Shown in pieces: positions 28,657 through 38,134 of a stretch of 64,000 bases of DNA. A program made the translations under genes and the position numbers. Each line of letters opens with the position of its first letter. The first letter of the stretch is position 1. The stretch covers positions 806,001-870,000 of the forward strand of contig NZ_AP025476.1 of the NCBI RefSeq assembly GCF_024347415.1, in the 5' to 3' direction. The DNA is from Vibrio crassostreae (GTDB lineage: Bacteria; Pseudomonadota; Gammaproteobacteria; Enterobacterales; Vibrionaceae). The notes under the pieces were generated by a model that had not been told where the DNA came from, searched no databases, and was given only the letters and a program-made list of their open reading frames with translations.

Positions 28657-29547
28657 TTATTCTTCGATAGTCGGAAGAGGCTGCTCGTCAGGAATGGTTA
28701 CCTGTAGCTGAATTACACGACGGTTGTCTGCTGATGTTATCTTGAAATGGTAGTTTTCAATTTCTACAATTTCGCCACGAACCGGCAGGTGACCGAGTGC
28801 TGTCATAACCATGCCGCCTACCGTATCCACTTCATCGTCACTAAAGGCAGTGTTGAACGTATCGTTGAACTCTTCAATAGTGGTTAAAGCTTTTACAGAG
28901 AAGGTATGCTTACTCAGCTTACGAATATCTAGCTCTTCTTCATCGTCGAACTCGTCTTCAATTTCACCAACGATTTCTTCGAGGATATCTTCAATGGTTA
29001 CTAGGCCAGAAACTCCGCCAAACTCATCGACAACGATAGACATGTGGTAACGCTCTTCTTGGAACTCCTTAAGCAGGCGATCAACTCGCTTACTTTCAGG
29101 AACAACTACGACAGGGCGAATCACTTGTTCGATATCAAATGGGGCACTTTCTGAACCCAAATACTTAAGTAGGTCCTTCGCTAATAGAATGCCTTCAACA
29201 TGGTCTTTATCTTCACTGATCACTGGGTAGCGAGAGTGTTGAGCATCAGTAATAAGCGCAATCAATGTATCTAAATCATCGGTGCGTTCAACTGTAACCA
29301 TTTGAGAGCGAGGCAGCATGATATCGCGTACTCGCATCTCTGAAATTTCCATTACACCCTCGAGCATGTCGCGCGTGTCGTGGTCAATTAGGTCATTAAT
29401 TTCTGAGTCGCGGATTACATCCACGAGCTCTTGGCGATCTTTTACTTCACCTTGAAATAGTTGGCCTAGGCGTTCAAAGAAGGACTTTCTACTCGGACCT
29501 TCAGATTTTTTACTTCCCTCAGAAGTGGGGGGGTTACCTTCGTTCAT
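28657..29547 (-). CDS. corC: CorC/HlyC family CBS-domain protein
   Basis: Linked to Mg2+/Co2+ efflux in enteric bacteria, though the exact mechanism is not settled. The 296 residues hold two CBS domains (about 65-190; the conserved IMLPRSQMV lies at the start) and a C-terminal transporter-associated domain (about 205-290). There is no membrane segment. It lies between ybeY and lnt as in E. coli. Confidence 0.94.
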   Translation of the reverse strand: MNEGNPPTSEGSKKSEGPSRKSFFERLGQLFQGEVKDRQELVDVIRDSEINDLIDHDTRDMLEGVMEISEMRVRDIMLPRSQMVTVERTDDLDTLIALITDAQHSRYPVISEDKDHVEGILLAKDLLKYLGSESAPFDIEQVIRPVVVVPESKRVDRLLKEFQEERYHMSIVVDEFGGVSGLVTIEDILEEIVGEIEDEFDDEEELDIRKLSKHTFSVKALTTIEEFNDTFNTAFSDDEVDTVGGMVMTALGHLPVRGEIVEIENYHFKITSADNRRVIQLQVTIPDEQPLPTIEE

Positions 29548-29667
29548 GATTTCTCAAAAAATAACGCTATCAGAAGTGTGATAGCACACGTTACAACTCA
29601 GATTCCTGCGGAAATCACAGGTTCGATGAGTTATTGTTTCTCTGCAACCTACTTTACTAGAATCAAT

Positions 29668-30129
29668 TTACTTTTCTAGAATATACGGGTCTTCAAACCC
29701 CATAGTTTGCATGATTTCTGTCTCGAGTGATTCCATCTCTTCAGCTTCATCATCTTCGATATGATCATAACCTAGCAGATGCAGACTGCCATGTACAACC
29801 ATATGAGCCCAGTGTGCTAGCAGAGGCTTACTTTGCTCTTCTGCTTCTTTTTCGACAACTTGACGGCAGATAATGAGGTCGCCTAGCAGATCTAGCTCGA
29901 TCCCTGGAGGTGCCTCGAATGGAAAAGACAGCACGTTAGTTGGCTTGTCTTTGCCACGGTATTCATGATTGAGCTGGTGGCTTTCTTGCGTATCAACGAT
30001 ACGAACCGTCAACTCAGCGTTCTCTTGAAACTGAGGAATTGTCTTGTTCAACCAAAGCTGAATATCTTGCTCAGTTGGAAGACCTTGCTCATTTTCGACT
30101 GCTATTTGCAGGTCTAGTTCAATAGACAT
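29668..30129 (-). CDS. ybeY: Endoribonuclease YbeY
   Basis: Zn-dependent single-strand endoribonuclease acting in 16S rRNA 3'-end maturation and ribosome quality control. The 153 residues have the metal motif [11 protein letters not shown] with three His, preceded by the conserved [17 protein letters not shown]. It starts one base before the phoH stop region ends, so the two are directly adjacent and probably translated together. Confidence 0.97.
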   Translation of the reverse strand: MSIELDLQIAVENEQGLPTEQDIQLWLNKTIPQFQENAELTVRIVDTQESHQLNHEYRGKDKPTNVLSFPFEAPPGIELDLLGDLIICRQVVEKEAEEQSKPLLAHWAHMVVHGSLHLLGYDHIEDDEAEEMESLETEIMQTMGFEDPYILEK

Positions 30130-31251
30130 CTATTTATCACCTTGTTCTGTAATCACAGAACTATTTTGTGTTGCTAATTGTGTCGTAACTGCCTGCTGAG
30201 CCTCAAGAAGTTTGGCTTCGCGCTCTTCACGTTTACGCTTTTCAAACTCTTTGCGCTCTTTCTGGTCTTTCGCTTCCCATTTCTCGTAGGCGTTGACGAT
30301 ACGAGCAACAACAGGGTGACGAACCACATCTTCAGACATGAAGAAATTAAAGCTGATGTCATCCACTTCACTCAGCACTTCAGTTGCATGACGTAGACCA
30401 GACTTCGCTCCACGAGGTAAATCGATTTGCGTAATGTCACCTGTGATAACTGCACGCGAATTAAAACCGATACGGGTTAAGAACATTTTCATCTGTTCTA
30501 CCGTGGTGTTTTGGCTCTCATCAAGAATGATAAATGCATCATTTAGTGTACGTCCACGCATGTAAGCCAGTGGAGCGACTTCAATCACGTTACGTTCAAT
30601 CAGCTTTTCAACACGTTCAAAACCGAGCATCTCAAACAGTGCATCGTAAAGTGGGCGCAAATATGGGTCGACTTTCTGGCTTAAATCACCCGGTAGGAAA
30701 CCAAGCTTCTCACCGGCTTCTACAGCAGGGCGAGTCAGTAGGATCCGGCGAACCTCTTGGCGTTCAAGTGCATCAACTGCTGCTGCAACGGCTAAATAGG
30801 TTTTACCTGTACCTGCTGGCCCAATACCAAAGGTGATGTCATGGGTGACCATGTTCATTAGGTACTGTGCTTGGTTTGGCGTACGAGGTTTGATGACGCC
30901 TTTTTTAGTCTTAATGGTCACTTCTTTGCCGTAGTCGATTTCAGACTCGACGTGTTGTTCCAAAATGCCAGATTCGGTGACCGCCAGATGCACTTGCTCT
31001 GGTTCGATATCGATTATGTTGCCTTTAACTGGAGCCGTTTCAACATAGAGGTGTTTGATGATGTCTAAAGCAGCGGCTGCTGTGTGAGGCTTACCAACGA
31101 TGGTGAAGAAGTTGCTTCGGTAATTAATCTCAACGCCAAGACGACGCTCAAGGTGTTTGATGTTGTCGTCGAATGGTCCGCATAAGCTAGCCAAGCGCTT
31201 GTTGTCGGCTGGCTCTAGATTTATCTCTAAGGTAACGATTTTATTGCTCAA
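30130..31251 (-). CDS. ybeZ: PhoH-family ATPase (YbeZ)
   Basis: Cytosolic P-loop protein thought to act with YbeY in RNA metabolism. The 373 residues have Walker A GPAGTGKTYLA near residue 150, Walker B FIILDESQN, and a charged Lys/Glu-rich C-terminal tail from about residue 330. It is adjacent to ybeY and downstream of miaB. Confidence 0.95.
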   Translation of the reverse strand: MSNKIVTLEINLEPADNKRLASLCGPFDDNIKHLERRLGVEINYRSNFFTIVGKPHTAAAALDIIKHLYVETAPVKGNIIDIEPEQVHLAVTESGILEQHVESEIDYGKEVTIKTKKGVIKPRTPNQAQYLMNMVTHDITFGIGPAGTGKTYLAVAAAVDALERQEVRRILLTRPAVEAGEKLGFLPGDLSQKVDPYLRPLYDALFEMLGFERVEKLIERNVIEVAPLAYMRGRTLNDAFIILDESQNTTVEQMKMFLTRIGFNSRAVITGDITQIDLPRGAKSGLRHATEVLSEVDDISFNFFMSEDVVRHPVVARIVNAYEKWEAKDQKERKEFEKRKREEREAKLLEAQQAVTTQLATQNSSVITEQGDK

Positions 31252-31298
31252 ATTAGCCTCTCATTTTGTGCCACTCGCTCTTAAATAAAACAAAGAGC

Positions 31299-31325
31299 AA
31301 AAAGCCCGATTTAGACCGGGCTTTT
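31299..31325 (-). terminator. Terminator after miaB
   Basis: AAAGCCCG pairs with CGGGCTTT; leftward it ends TTTTTGCTC. It splits miaB from the phoH-ybeY-corC-lnt transcript, at least partly. Confidence 0.8.
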
Positions 31326-31414
31326 GATTGTGATATCCCTATTTCTAAGATGGTCACTTAGTTAGGTAATTTCAAGCTTTGTGTTTGCGCTTTGTGCTCA
31401 AACAGTTGTATTGC

Positions 31415-32839
31415 CTACGGTGTAAATGTCGCTACACCTAGCTCGTCTTCACGTTTTGTTTTTTCCATCATTTCTGCTGGAGTCATAACAACGCGTAGAC
31501 CCATGTCTTTTTCTGTGCGAACTAGCTCACCACGTAGTGAGTTGGTGTAAACCTCAGTGATCTTCACATCTACGAACTGGCCGATTAGGTCTGCAGAACC
31601 TTCGAAGTTCACAACACGGCTGTTTTCTGTACGGCCGCGAAGTTCCATTAGGTTCTTTCTTGATGGACCTTCAACAAGGATACGTTGCTCTGTGCCTAGC
31701 ATTAGACGAGAGAAGCGCATAGCTTGTGTGTTTACCGTTTGTTGCAGTTCGTATAGACGATCTTTCTTCTCTTGTGCTGGTACGTCACATGGGTAATCTG
31801 CCGCTGGCGTACCCGGACGAGGAGAGAAAACAAAGCTGAAGCTCATATCGAAATCAACTTCTTTAATTAACTTCATTGTATCTTGGAAGTCTTGTTTAGA
31901 CTCACCAGGGAAACCAACGATAAAGTCAGAACTGATTTGAATATCAGGACGAGCTTTACGCAGTTTACGGATAATAGACTTGTACTCGATAGCCGTGTGT
32001 GGACGCTTCATCATCGTAAGAATACGGTCACTACCACTTTGTACTGGCAGGTGAAGGAAGCTCACTAGTTCAGGAGTATCTTTGTAAACTTCAATGATGT
32101 CGTCACCAAACTCAAGCGGGTGGCTAGTTGTGAAACGAATACGGTCGATACCATCGATAGAAGCAACAAGACGAAGCAGTTCTGCGAATGAACAGATATC
32201 GCCTTCGTGTGTTGGACCGCGGTATGCGTTTACGTTTTGACCCAGCAGGTTAACTTCACGTACGCCTTGCTCTGCAAGTTGAGCAACTTCGAAAAGTACA
32301 TCATCCATTGGACGGCTAACTTCTTCACCACGTGTGTATGGTACAACGCAGTAAGTACAGTATTTAGAACAACCTTCCATGATAGAAACGAACGCCGTCG
32401 CGCCTTCAGCTTTTGGCTCTGGCAGGTTATCGAACTTTTCGATCTCTGGGAAAGAGATGTCCATTACTGGCTTTTCGTTAGACAGTGATGATTTAATCAT
32501 CTCTGGCAAACGGTGTAATGTTTGTGGGCCAAAGATAACGTCTACGTAAGGTGCACGTTGACGAATGTGATCACCTTCTTGAGTCGCTACGCAGCCACCC
32601 ACACCGATCACCACACCTTCTTTTTTATCTTTAAGCGTTTTCCAACGACCAAGCTGGTGGAATACTTTTTCTTGCGCTTTTTCGCGGATAGAACAAGTAT
32701 TCAATAGTAGTACGTCTGCTTCCTCAGGTACTTCAGTTAGCTCATAGCCATTTGCAGCGTTAAGCAGGTCGGCCATTTTTGATGAATCGTATTCATTCAT
32801 CTGACAGCCCCAAGTTTTAATTAGCAGTTTCTTACTCAT
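31415..32839 (-). CDS. miaB: tRNA-2-methylthio-N6-dimethylallyladenosine synthase
   Basis: Radical-SAM methylthiotransferase that converts i6A37 to ms2i6A in tRNAs reading UNN codons. The 474 residues show an N-terminal MTTase domain with Cys in [11 protein letters not shown], the radical-SAM motif CSKYCTYC near residue 157, and a C-terminal TRAM domain. The E. coli gene has the same neighbours (phoH side and ubiF side). Confidence 0.98.
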   Translation of the reverse strand: MSKKLLIKTWGCQMNEYDSSKMADLLNAANGYELTEVPEEADVLLLNTCSIREKAQEKVFHQLGRWKTLKDKKEGVVIGVGGCVATQEGDHIRQRAPYVDVIFGPQTLHRLPEMIKSSLSNEKPVMDISFPEIEKFDNLPEPKAEGATAFVSIMEGCSKYCTYCVVPYTRGEEVSRPMDDVLFEVAQLAEQGVREVNLLGQNVNAYRGPTHEGDICSFAELLRLVASIDGIDRIRFTTSHPLEFGDDIIEVYKDTPELVSFLHLPVQSGSDRILTMMKRPHTAIEYKSIIRKLRKARPDIQISSDFIVGFPGESKQDFQDTMKLIKEVDFDMSFSFVFSPRPGTPAADYPCDVPAQEKKDRLYELQQTVNTQAMRFSRLMLGTEQRILVEGPSRKNLMELRGRTENSRVVNFEGSADLIGQFVDVKITEVYTNSLRGELVRTEKDMGLRVVMTPAEMMEKTKREDELGVATFTP

Positions 32840-33147
32840 TATATGTTCGCTCGATCGTTAGTTTAATTTAAGGGAGCAAATCGCCCATTATTCATCCGCT
32901 AGCTCCATATGTCATAATTCAGTATTCAGTTTTATGACAGGCTCTAGCGGCAAGCGGCGTATTGTACTGGTTTCAAAACCGACTGACTAGTAGTCTGAAC
33001 AAATCTCTTATGTAGTGGTTTTTATTATCGTTAACGCCATATGCCATAAGGGATAACCCTTTTTTCGAATAAGGTTTTTGGTTACAAGTTAGTTATGAAA
33101 AAGTACAATCAAAAACAGTCAAAGAATCAAACTGATAAGTACAAAAT
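32840..33147. promoter_or_regulatory. Divergent miaB/ubiF intergenic region
   Basis: About 308 bases without a gene. It contains an inverted repeat at 32896-32950 (CCGCTAG/CTAGCGG outside, TGTCATAA/TTATGACA inside) in the miaB leader, and a small hairpin AAGGG-ATAA-CCCTT followed by T residues at 33048-33065. No promoter is convincing by eye. Confidence 0.5.
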
Positions 33148-34323
33148 ATGAACAGTTACGATATTGTAGTAGTCGGTGGCGGCATGGTTGGCGCAGCAAC
33201 AGCTATCGGTTTTGCAAAGCAAGGTCTGAGTGTTGCGGTAATCGAAGGTTTTGCCCCACAAGCTTTTGATGAGTCACAAACGATGGACATTCGTGTGTCA
33301 GCGATTTCTCAAGCATCGGTCGAGTTGCTTGAAGATCTTGGTGCATGGCAAAGTATTGCAGCGATGCGAGTGTGTTCATATAAGCGTTTAGAGACGTGGG
33401 AACACCCAGAGTGTCGTACTCGGTTTGATGCTGCATCACTGGACCTTCCTCGTTTGGGCTATATCGTTGAGAACAGACTTATTCAATTGGGCTTATGGTC
33501 TCAGTTTGATGCTTATGACAATTTAGAACTGTTGTGCCCTGAAAAGTTGGATGAGATTGAGTTTGGCGAAACTAATATCGTTAAGCTTCAATCTGGGGCT
33601 GAGCTATCCACGAAATGGGTGATTGGTGCGGATGGCGCGAATTCAGCCGTTCGTCAACAAGCTGGTATCGGTATTACTGCTTGGGACTACCGCCAGCACT
33701 GTATGCTTATCAACGTAGAAACCGAGCAGCCTCAGCAAGATATTACTTGGCAGCAATTTTTACCAAGTGGTCCTCGTTCATTTTTGCCTTTGTGTTCTCT
33801 AACCTCTGACGGTCAAGAAATCGGGCAGGGGTCATTAGTTTGGTATGATTCTCCACTGCGTATTAAGCAACTGTCAGCAATGACCCCTGAAAAACTACGT
33901 AACGAAGTACTTTCTCACTTTCCTAAAGAGTTAGGTGATATTAAAGTCTTGAATTCGGGTTCTTTTCCTCTGGCACGGCGTCATGCTCAATCATATTCGA
34001 AGAATAACTGTATTTTAGTCGGGGACTCTGCACATACGATCAACCCATTGGCAGGGCAGGGTGTTAACTTAGGCTTCAAAGATGTATCAGTCCTGTTGGA
34101 TGTCACCAAAGAAAAGGGTGAATTGAATCAGTTTGTAGCAAGACGTTATGAAGTGATGAGAAGAGGCGACAACCTAATGATGCAGAGTGGCATGGATTTT
34201 TTCTACAAGACATTCAGCAACGACATTGGTCCGCTCAAGTTTGCACGTAATGCTGCGCTAAAATTAGCAGAGAACTCTGGGCCGATTAAAACCCAAGTAT
34301 TGAAATACGCCTTAGGCCTTTAA
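33148..34323 (+). CDS. ubiF: Ubiquinone biosynthesis FAD hydroxylase UbiF
   Basis: Flavin mono-oxygenase of the UbiH/UbiF/VisC family that hydroxylates the benzoquinol ring in ubiquinone synthesis. The 391 residues show the dinucleotide fold VVGGGMVGAATAIGF at the N-terminus, GADGANSAVR near the middle, and the FAD-ribityl motif LVGDSAHTINPLAGQGVNLG near residue 292. I choose UbiF over UbiH or UbiI because E. coli ubiF also lies beside miaB; sequence alone leaves some doubt on the ring position. Confidence 0.88.
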   Translation: MNSYDIVVVGGGMVGAATAIGFAKQGLSVAVIEGFAPQAFDESQTMDIRVSAISQASVELLEDLGAWQSIAAMRVCSYKRLETWEHPECRTRFDAASLDLPRLGYIVENRLIQLGLWSQFDAYDNLELLCPEKLDEIEFGETNIVKLQSGAELSTKWVIGADGANSAVRQQAGIGITAWDYRQHCMLINVETEQPQQDITWQQFLPSGPRSFLPLCSLTSDGQEIGQGSLVWYDSPLRIKQLSAMTPEKLRNEVLSHFPKELGDIKVLNSGSFPLARRHAQSYSKNNCILVGDSAHTINPLAGQGVNLGFKDVSVLLDVTKEKGELNQFVARRYEVMRRGDNLMMQSGMDFFYKTFSNDIGPLKFARNAALKLAENSGPIKTQVLKYALGL

Positions 34324-34351
34324 TTTATTAGTTCAGATTATCTATATAGAG

Positions 34352-34379
34352 AAGGAGAGCAGATGCTCTCCTTTTTTGT
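34352..34379 (+). terminator. Terminator after ubiF
   Basis: AAGGAGAGC pairs with GCTCTCCTT around AGAT, followed by six T residues. Confidence 0.92.
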
Positions 34380-34392
34380 TTGGTGCTGAGTG

Positions 34393-35439
34393 CTATAACT
34401 GCTGTGTAACGCAAACCGGTGCGTCGATCTCTAAAGAGTATCCTGTATAAACCAAAGACCCATCCTCACTATTTCGTTTGAATGAGGTGATGCTATTGGA
34501 GTGTTGGTTTGCTGCGATAAGCCATCGTCCGCAGTCAGTAATATGAAAATCGCGAGGGAAGTTGCCTTCAGTATTATAGCTATCAATAAAAATAGGCATT
34601 TTCGTTGTAGGCTCGATTCTGAAGCAACTGATCCTTGATTGGTGTCGACAAGATACATAGAGGAATTGCTCATCCGGCGATAGTTTTATCGCAGCCGTAG
34701 CTTCTCCTTTCTCCATATTGGGAAGCGCATCAATTTCTTCTACGATATTCCATACACCCAAAACCTTTTCCAACATAAGTATCGATTCAGAGAGCTCGCA
34801 GATCACATAGGCTCTGTCTTCTGCTTTGTTAAAGATTAAATGGCGAGGTCCATTGCCGGCTGGCACTTTAATAGACTGCATAGGCTCGTCTAGAAACTCT
34901 TCCTGTTCTTCATCGAAGCAATAGAAGTTGATTCGATCGGTGCCGAGATCGACAGTCACAAACTGTGGCGAGTTTTGTAAGAACAGACATTGGTGGGCGT
35001 GCGGGCTAGTTTGTCTCTCTTTGTTTGGCCCGGAACCAACCATCTTGATTGTTTTGAGGCGCTTATCGATGTTGCCATTGATACTTAAGCTAAAAATATC
35101 GAATGTGCCTGATGAGTATTGCGACGTGATAGCAAACTTATTGTGTGGATCTATCGTGATGTGGCAGGGGTGACCGCCAGCGATAGTACCGGAGTTCTTA
35201 ACCGTCTTTGAGTTAGGGCTAGGAATATGAATCAGCTGCGGCTGTTTTGGCTGATCAATTTCAGACGCGGTATAGATGCCAAGTTTTGTCGCTACGACAA
35301 AAGACGGGTTAGTGCACTCTGCAACGAGCTCTAAAGGTAATAGCTTTCCGCTTTCCAAGTCTAATTGAGCCTGATATACGCCTTGGCTTTTACTGGGAGT
35401 GTCTGTGTAGCAACCGATCGTTAGAGTGAGGTTTTTCAT
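34393..35439 (-). CDS. Lactonase family beta-propeller protein (Pgl-like)
   Basis: Seven-bladed propeller of the 6-phosphogluconolactonase Pgl/YbhE type. The 348 residues begin LTIGCYTDTPSKSQGVY and contain the repeated blade signature HPCHITIDPHNKFAITSQY and GPRHLIFNKAEDRAYVICE. The enzyme may act in the pentose phosphate pathway, but this superfamily has members with other lactone substrates and neighbours give no help. It is a single gene between ubiF and the tRNA array. Confidence 0.8.
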   Translation of the reverse strand: MKNLTLTIGCYTDTPSKSQGVYQAQLDLESGKLLPLELVAECTNPSFVVATKLGIYTASEIDQPKQPQLIHIPSPNSKTVKNSGTIAGGHPCHITIDPHNKFAITSQYSSGTFDIFSLSINGNIDKRLKTIKMVGSGPNKERQTSPHAHQCLFLQNSPQFVTVDLGTDRINFYCFDEEQEEFLDEPMQSIKVPAGNGPRHLIFNKAEDRAYVICELSESILMLEKVLGVWNIVEEIDALPNMEKGEATAAIKLSPDEQFLYVSCRHQSRISCFRIEPTTKMPIFIDSYNTEGNFPRDFHITDCGRWLIAANQHSNSITSFKRNSEDGSLVYTGYSLEIDAPVCVTQQL

Positions 35440-35554
35440 AGGGCAGTCATACTCAATTAGAAAATGGAGCAGACATTGTCTTATAAAAAAGTCATGAAGT
35501 GATTAGATAGAGAGAAATACTTGGTGACGGAGTTATCAGATTTACATATTCCAG

Positions 35555-35586
35555 ATAAAACAAAACCCAGCTAAAAAGCTGGGTTT
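35555..35586 (-). terminator. Terminator of the tRNA operon
   Basis: AAACCCAGCT pairs with AGCTGGGTTT around AAAA; leftward it is followed by TGTTTTATC. It lies about 11 bases after the last tRNA-Leu. Confidence 0.88.
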
Positions 35587-35596
35587 CATTCAATGA

Positions 35597-35681
35597 TGGT
35601 GCGGTCGGAGAGACTTGAACTCTCACACCTCTCGGCGCCAGAACCTAAATCTGGTGCGTCTACCAATTCCGCCACGACCGC
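35597..35681 (-). tRNA. tRNA-Leu (anticodon TAG), last gene of the operon
   Basis: 85 bases including an encoded CCA. Acceptor stem GCGGTCG/CGACCGC, anticodon loop TTTAGGT, long variable arm CGCCGAGAGGTG, T-loop GTTCAAGTC. All nine Leu copies in the array read the same. Confidence 0.97.
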
Positions 35682-35736
35682 AGCAAATCTTTGTAGTCAT
35701 ATCGAATATTGGTGCTTCAATAAGACATTGTATAAG

Positions 35737-35813
35737 TGGTGGCTACTGCGGGATTTGAACCTGCGACCCCATCATTATGAGTGATGTGCTCTAACCAACT
35801 GAGCTAAGTAGCC
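35737..35813 (-). tRNA. tRNA-Met (anticodon CAT, elongator)
   Basis: 77 bases with encoded CCA. Acceptor GGCTACT/AGTAGCC, anticodon loop CTCATAA. The sequence is close to E. coli metT/metU, not the initiator or the lysidine-type Ile tRNA. Confidence 0.96.
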
Positions 35814-35863
35814 ATAAAAAATCTAATAGATTCATTATTTGTTCTCTAATTAAAGAGAAATAA

Positions 35864-35948
35864 TGGTGCGGTCGGAGAGACTTGAACTCTCACACCTCTC
35901 GGCGCCAGAACCTAAATCTGGTGCGTCTACCAATTCCGCCACGACCGC
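35864..35948 (-). tRNA. tRNA-Leu (TAG)
   Basis: Same 85-base cloverleaf as the other Leu copies, with encoded CCA. Confidence 0.97.
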
Positions 35949-36042
35949 AGCAAAGCTTTATAGTTATATCGACATTGGTGATTCGATGTAACGTTGTGCT
36001 CTTAGTTAACTACTTAAGTAATAAAACAAAGAGTTTAAATAG

Positions 36043-36117
36043 TGGCTGGGCTACCTGGATTCGAACCAGGGAATGCTGGCATCAAAAGCCAGTGCCTTAC
36101 CGCTTGGCGATAGCCCA
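36043..36117 (-). tRNA. tRNA-Gln (anticodon TTG)
   Basis: 75 bases with encoded CCA. Acceptor TGGGCTA/TAGCCCA, anticodon loop CTTTTGA, T-arm CCTGG-TTCGAAT-CCAGG. Confidence 0.97.
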
Positions 36118-36147
36118 ACAATGATATCATTTAAGATATCTAAATAA

Positions 36148-36232
36148 TGGTGCGGTCGGAGAGACTTGAACTCTCACACCTCTCGGCGCCAGAACCTAAA
36201 TCTGGTGCGTCTACCAATTCCGCCACGACCGC
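36148..36232 (-). tRNA. tRNA-Leu (TAG)
   Basis: Same 85-base cloverleaf; first base marks the start of the second 551-base unit. Confidence 0.97.
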
Positions 36233-36287
36233 AGCAAATCTTTATAGTCATATCGAATATTGGTGCTTCAATAAGACATTGTATAAG

Positions 36288-36364
36288 TGGTGGCTACTGC
36301 GGGATTTGAACCTGCGACCCCATCATTATGAGTGATGTGCTCTAACCAACTGAGCTAAGTAGCC
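36288..36364 (-). tRNA. tRNA-Met (CAT, elongator)
   Basis: Same 77-base cloverleaf as the other Met copies, with encoded CCA. Confidence 0.96.
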
Positions 36365-36414
36365 ATAATAAATCTAATAGATTCACTATTTGTTCTCTAA
36401 TTAAAGAGAAATAA

Positions 36415-36499
36415 TGGTGCGGTCGGAGAGACTTGAACTCTCACACCTCTCGGCGCCAGAACCTAAATCTGGTGCGTCTACCAATTCCGCCACGACCGC
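36415..36499 (-). tRNA. tRNA-Leu (TAG)
   Basis: Same 85-base cloverleaf with encoded CCA. Confidence 0.97.
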
Positions 36500-36593
36500 A
36501 GCAAATCTTTATAGTTATATCGACATTGGTGATTCGATGTAACGTTGTGCTCTTAGTTAACTACTTAAGTAATAAAACAAAGAGTTTAAATAG

Positions 36594-36668
36594 TGGCTGG
36601 GCTACCTGGATTCGAACCAGGGAATGCTGGCATCAAAAGCCAGTGCCTTACCGCTTGGCGATAGCCCA
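36594..36668 (-). tRNA. tRNA-Gln (TTG)
   Basis: Same 75-base cloverleaf with encoded CCA. Confidence 0.97.
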
Positions 36669-36698
36669 ACAATGATATCACTTAAGATATCTAAATAA

Positions 36699-36783
36699 TG
36701 GTGCGGTCGGAGAGACTTGAACTCTCACACCTCTCGGCGCCAGAACCTAAATCTGGTGCGTCTACCAATTCCGCCACGACCGC
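36699..36783 (-). tRNA. tRNA-Leu (TAG)
   Basis: Same 85-base cloverleaf with encoded CCA. Confidence 0.97.
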
Positions 36784-36877
36784 AGCAAATCTTTATAGTT
36801 ATATCGACATTGGTGATTCGATGTAACGTTGTGCTCTTAGTCAACTACTTAAGTAATAAAACAAAGAGTTTAAATAG

Positions 36878-36952
36878 TGGCTGGGCTACCTGGATTCGAA
36901 CCAGGGAATGCTGGCATCAAAAGCCAGTGCCTTACCGCTTGGCGATAGCCCA
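36878..36952 (-). tRNA. tRNA-Gln (TTG)
   Basis: Same 75-base cloverleaf with encoded CCA. Confidence 0.97.
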
Positions 36953-36982
36953 ACAATGATATCGCTTAAGATATCTAAATAA

Positions 36983-37067
36983 TGGTGCGGTCGGAGAGAC
37001 TTGAACTCTCACACCTCTCGGCGCCAGAACCTAAATCTGGTGCGTCTACCAATTCCGCCACGACCGC
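36983..37067 (-). tRNA. tRNA-Leu (TAG)
   Basis: Same 85-base cloverleaf with encoded CCA. Confidence 0.97.
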
Positions 37068-37176
37068 AGCAAATCTTTATAGTTATATCGACATTGGTGA
37101 TTCGATGTAACGTTGTGCTCTTAGTTTTCTATTTAACTTTAAAACAAGCTAAGTAAAAACAAAGAGTTTTAAATAG

Positions 37177-37251
37177 TGGCTGGGCTACCTGGATTCGAAC
37201 CAGGGAATGCTGGCATCAAAAGCCAGTGCCTTACCGCTTGGCGATAGCCCA
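37177..37251 (-). tRNA. tRNA-Gln (TTG)
   Basis: Same 75-base cloverleaf. The spacer to the preceding Leu is 15 bases longer than in the other Leu-Gln units. Confidence 0.97.
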
Positions 37252-37281
37252 ACAATGATATCACTTAAGATATCTAAATAA

Positions 37282-37366
37282 TGGTGCGGTCGGAGAGACT
37301 TGAACTCTCACACCTCTCGGCGCCAGAACCTAAATCTGGTGCGTCTACCAATTCCGCCACGACCGC
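37282..37366 (-). tRNA. tRNA-Leu (TAG)
   Basis: Same 85-base cloverleaf with encoded CCA. Confidence 0.97.
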
Positions 37367-37460
37367 AGCAAAGCTTTATAGTTATATCGACATTGGTGAT
37401 TCGATGTAACGTTGTGCTCTTAGTTAACTACTTAAGTAATCAAACAAAGAGTTTAAATAG

Positions 37461-37535
37461 TGGCTGGGCTACCTGGATTCGAACCAGGGAATGCTGGCAT
37501 CAAAAGCCAGTGCCTTACCGCTTGGCGATAGCCCA
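37461..37535 (-). tRNA. tRNA-Gln (TTG)
   Basis: Same 75-base cloverleaf with encoded CCA. Confidence 0.97.
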
Positions 37536-37565
37536 ACAATGATATCATTTAAGATATCTAAATAA

Positions 37566-37650
37566 TGGTGCGGTCGGAGAGACTTGAACTCTCACACCTC
37601 TCGGCGCCAGAACCTAAATCTGGTGCGTCTACCAATTCCGCCACGACCGC
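37566..37650 (-). tRNA. tRNA-Leu (TAG)
   Basis: Same 85-base cloverleaf with encoded CCA. Confidence 0.97.
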
Positions 37651-37724
37651 AGCAAATCTTTATAGTTATATCGACATTGGTGATTCAATATAACGTTGTT
37701 TGTTCTTCTTTCATAAAGAAAGAA

Positions 37725-37801
37725 TGGTGGCTACTGCGGGATTTGAACCTGCGACCCCATCATTATGAGTGATGTGCTCTAACCAACTGAGCTAAGTAGC
37801 C
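37725..37801 (-). tRNA. tRNA-Met (CAT, elongator)
   Basis: Same 77-base cloverleaf with encoded CCA; its flanking spacers differ from those of the two left-hand Met copies. Confidence 0.96.
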
Positions 37802-37878
37802 ATCTGAGAGCGAAGTAATATAATATAATCTCGCTTCCAATGCCATTATCTTTTTAAAGATAATTACACTTTAAATAG

Positions 37879-37953
37879 TGGCTGGGCTACCTGGATTCGA
37901 ACCAGGGAATGCTGGCATCAAAAGCCAGTGCCTTACCGCTTGGCGATAGCCCA
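37879..37953 (-). tRNA. tRNA-Gln (TTG)
   Basis: Same 75-base cloverleaf with encoded CCA. Confidence 0.97.
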
Positions 37954-37982
37954 ACAATGATATCACTTAAGATATCTCAATA

Positions 37983-38067
37983 TGGTGCGGTCGGAGAGAC
38001 TTGAACTCTCACACCTCTCGGCGCCAGAACCTAAATCTGGTGCGTCTACCAATTCCGCCACGACCGC
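37983..38067 (-). tRNA. tRNA-Leu (TAG)
   Basis: Same 85-base cloverleaf with encoded CCA. Confidence 0.97.
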
Positions 38068-38134
38068 TTTACTTTCCTAAAAACTCTTGTCGTTAATAAA
38101 CATGTATTTAATAACAAACAGAGTGCTTAGGAAA

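Noticed and set aside
35593..37772. Repeated small open frames of 60-80 codons across the tRNA array
   Set aside because: They are translations of the strand opposite the tRNAs and recur only because the tRNAs recur; no ribosome sites.
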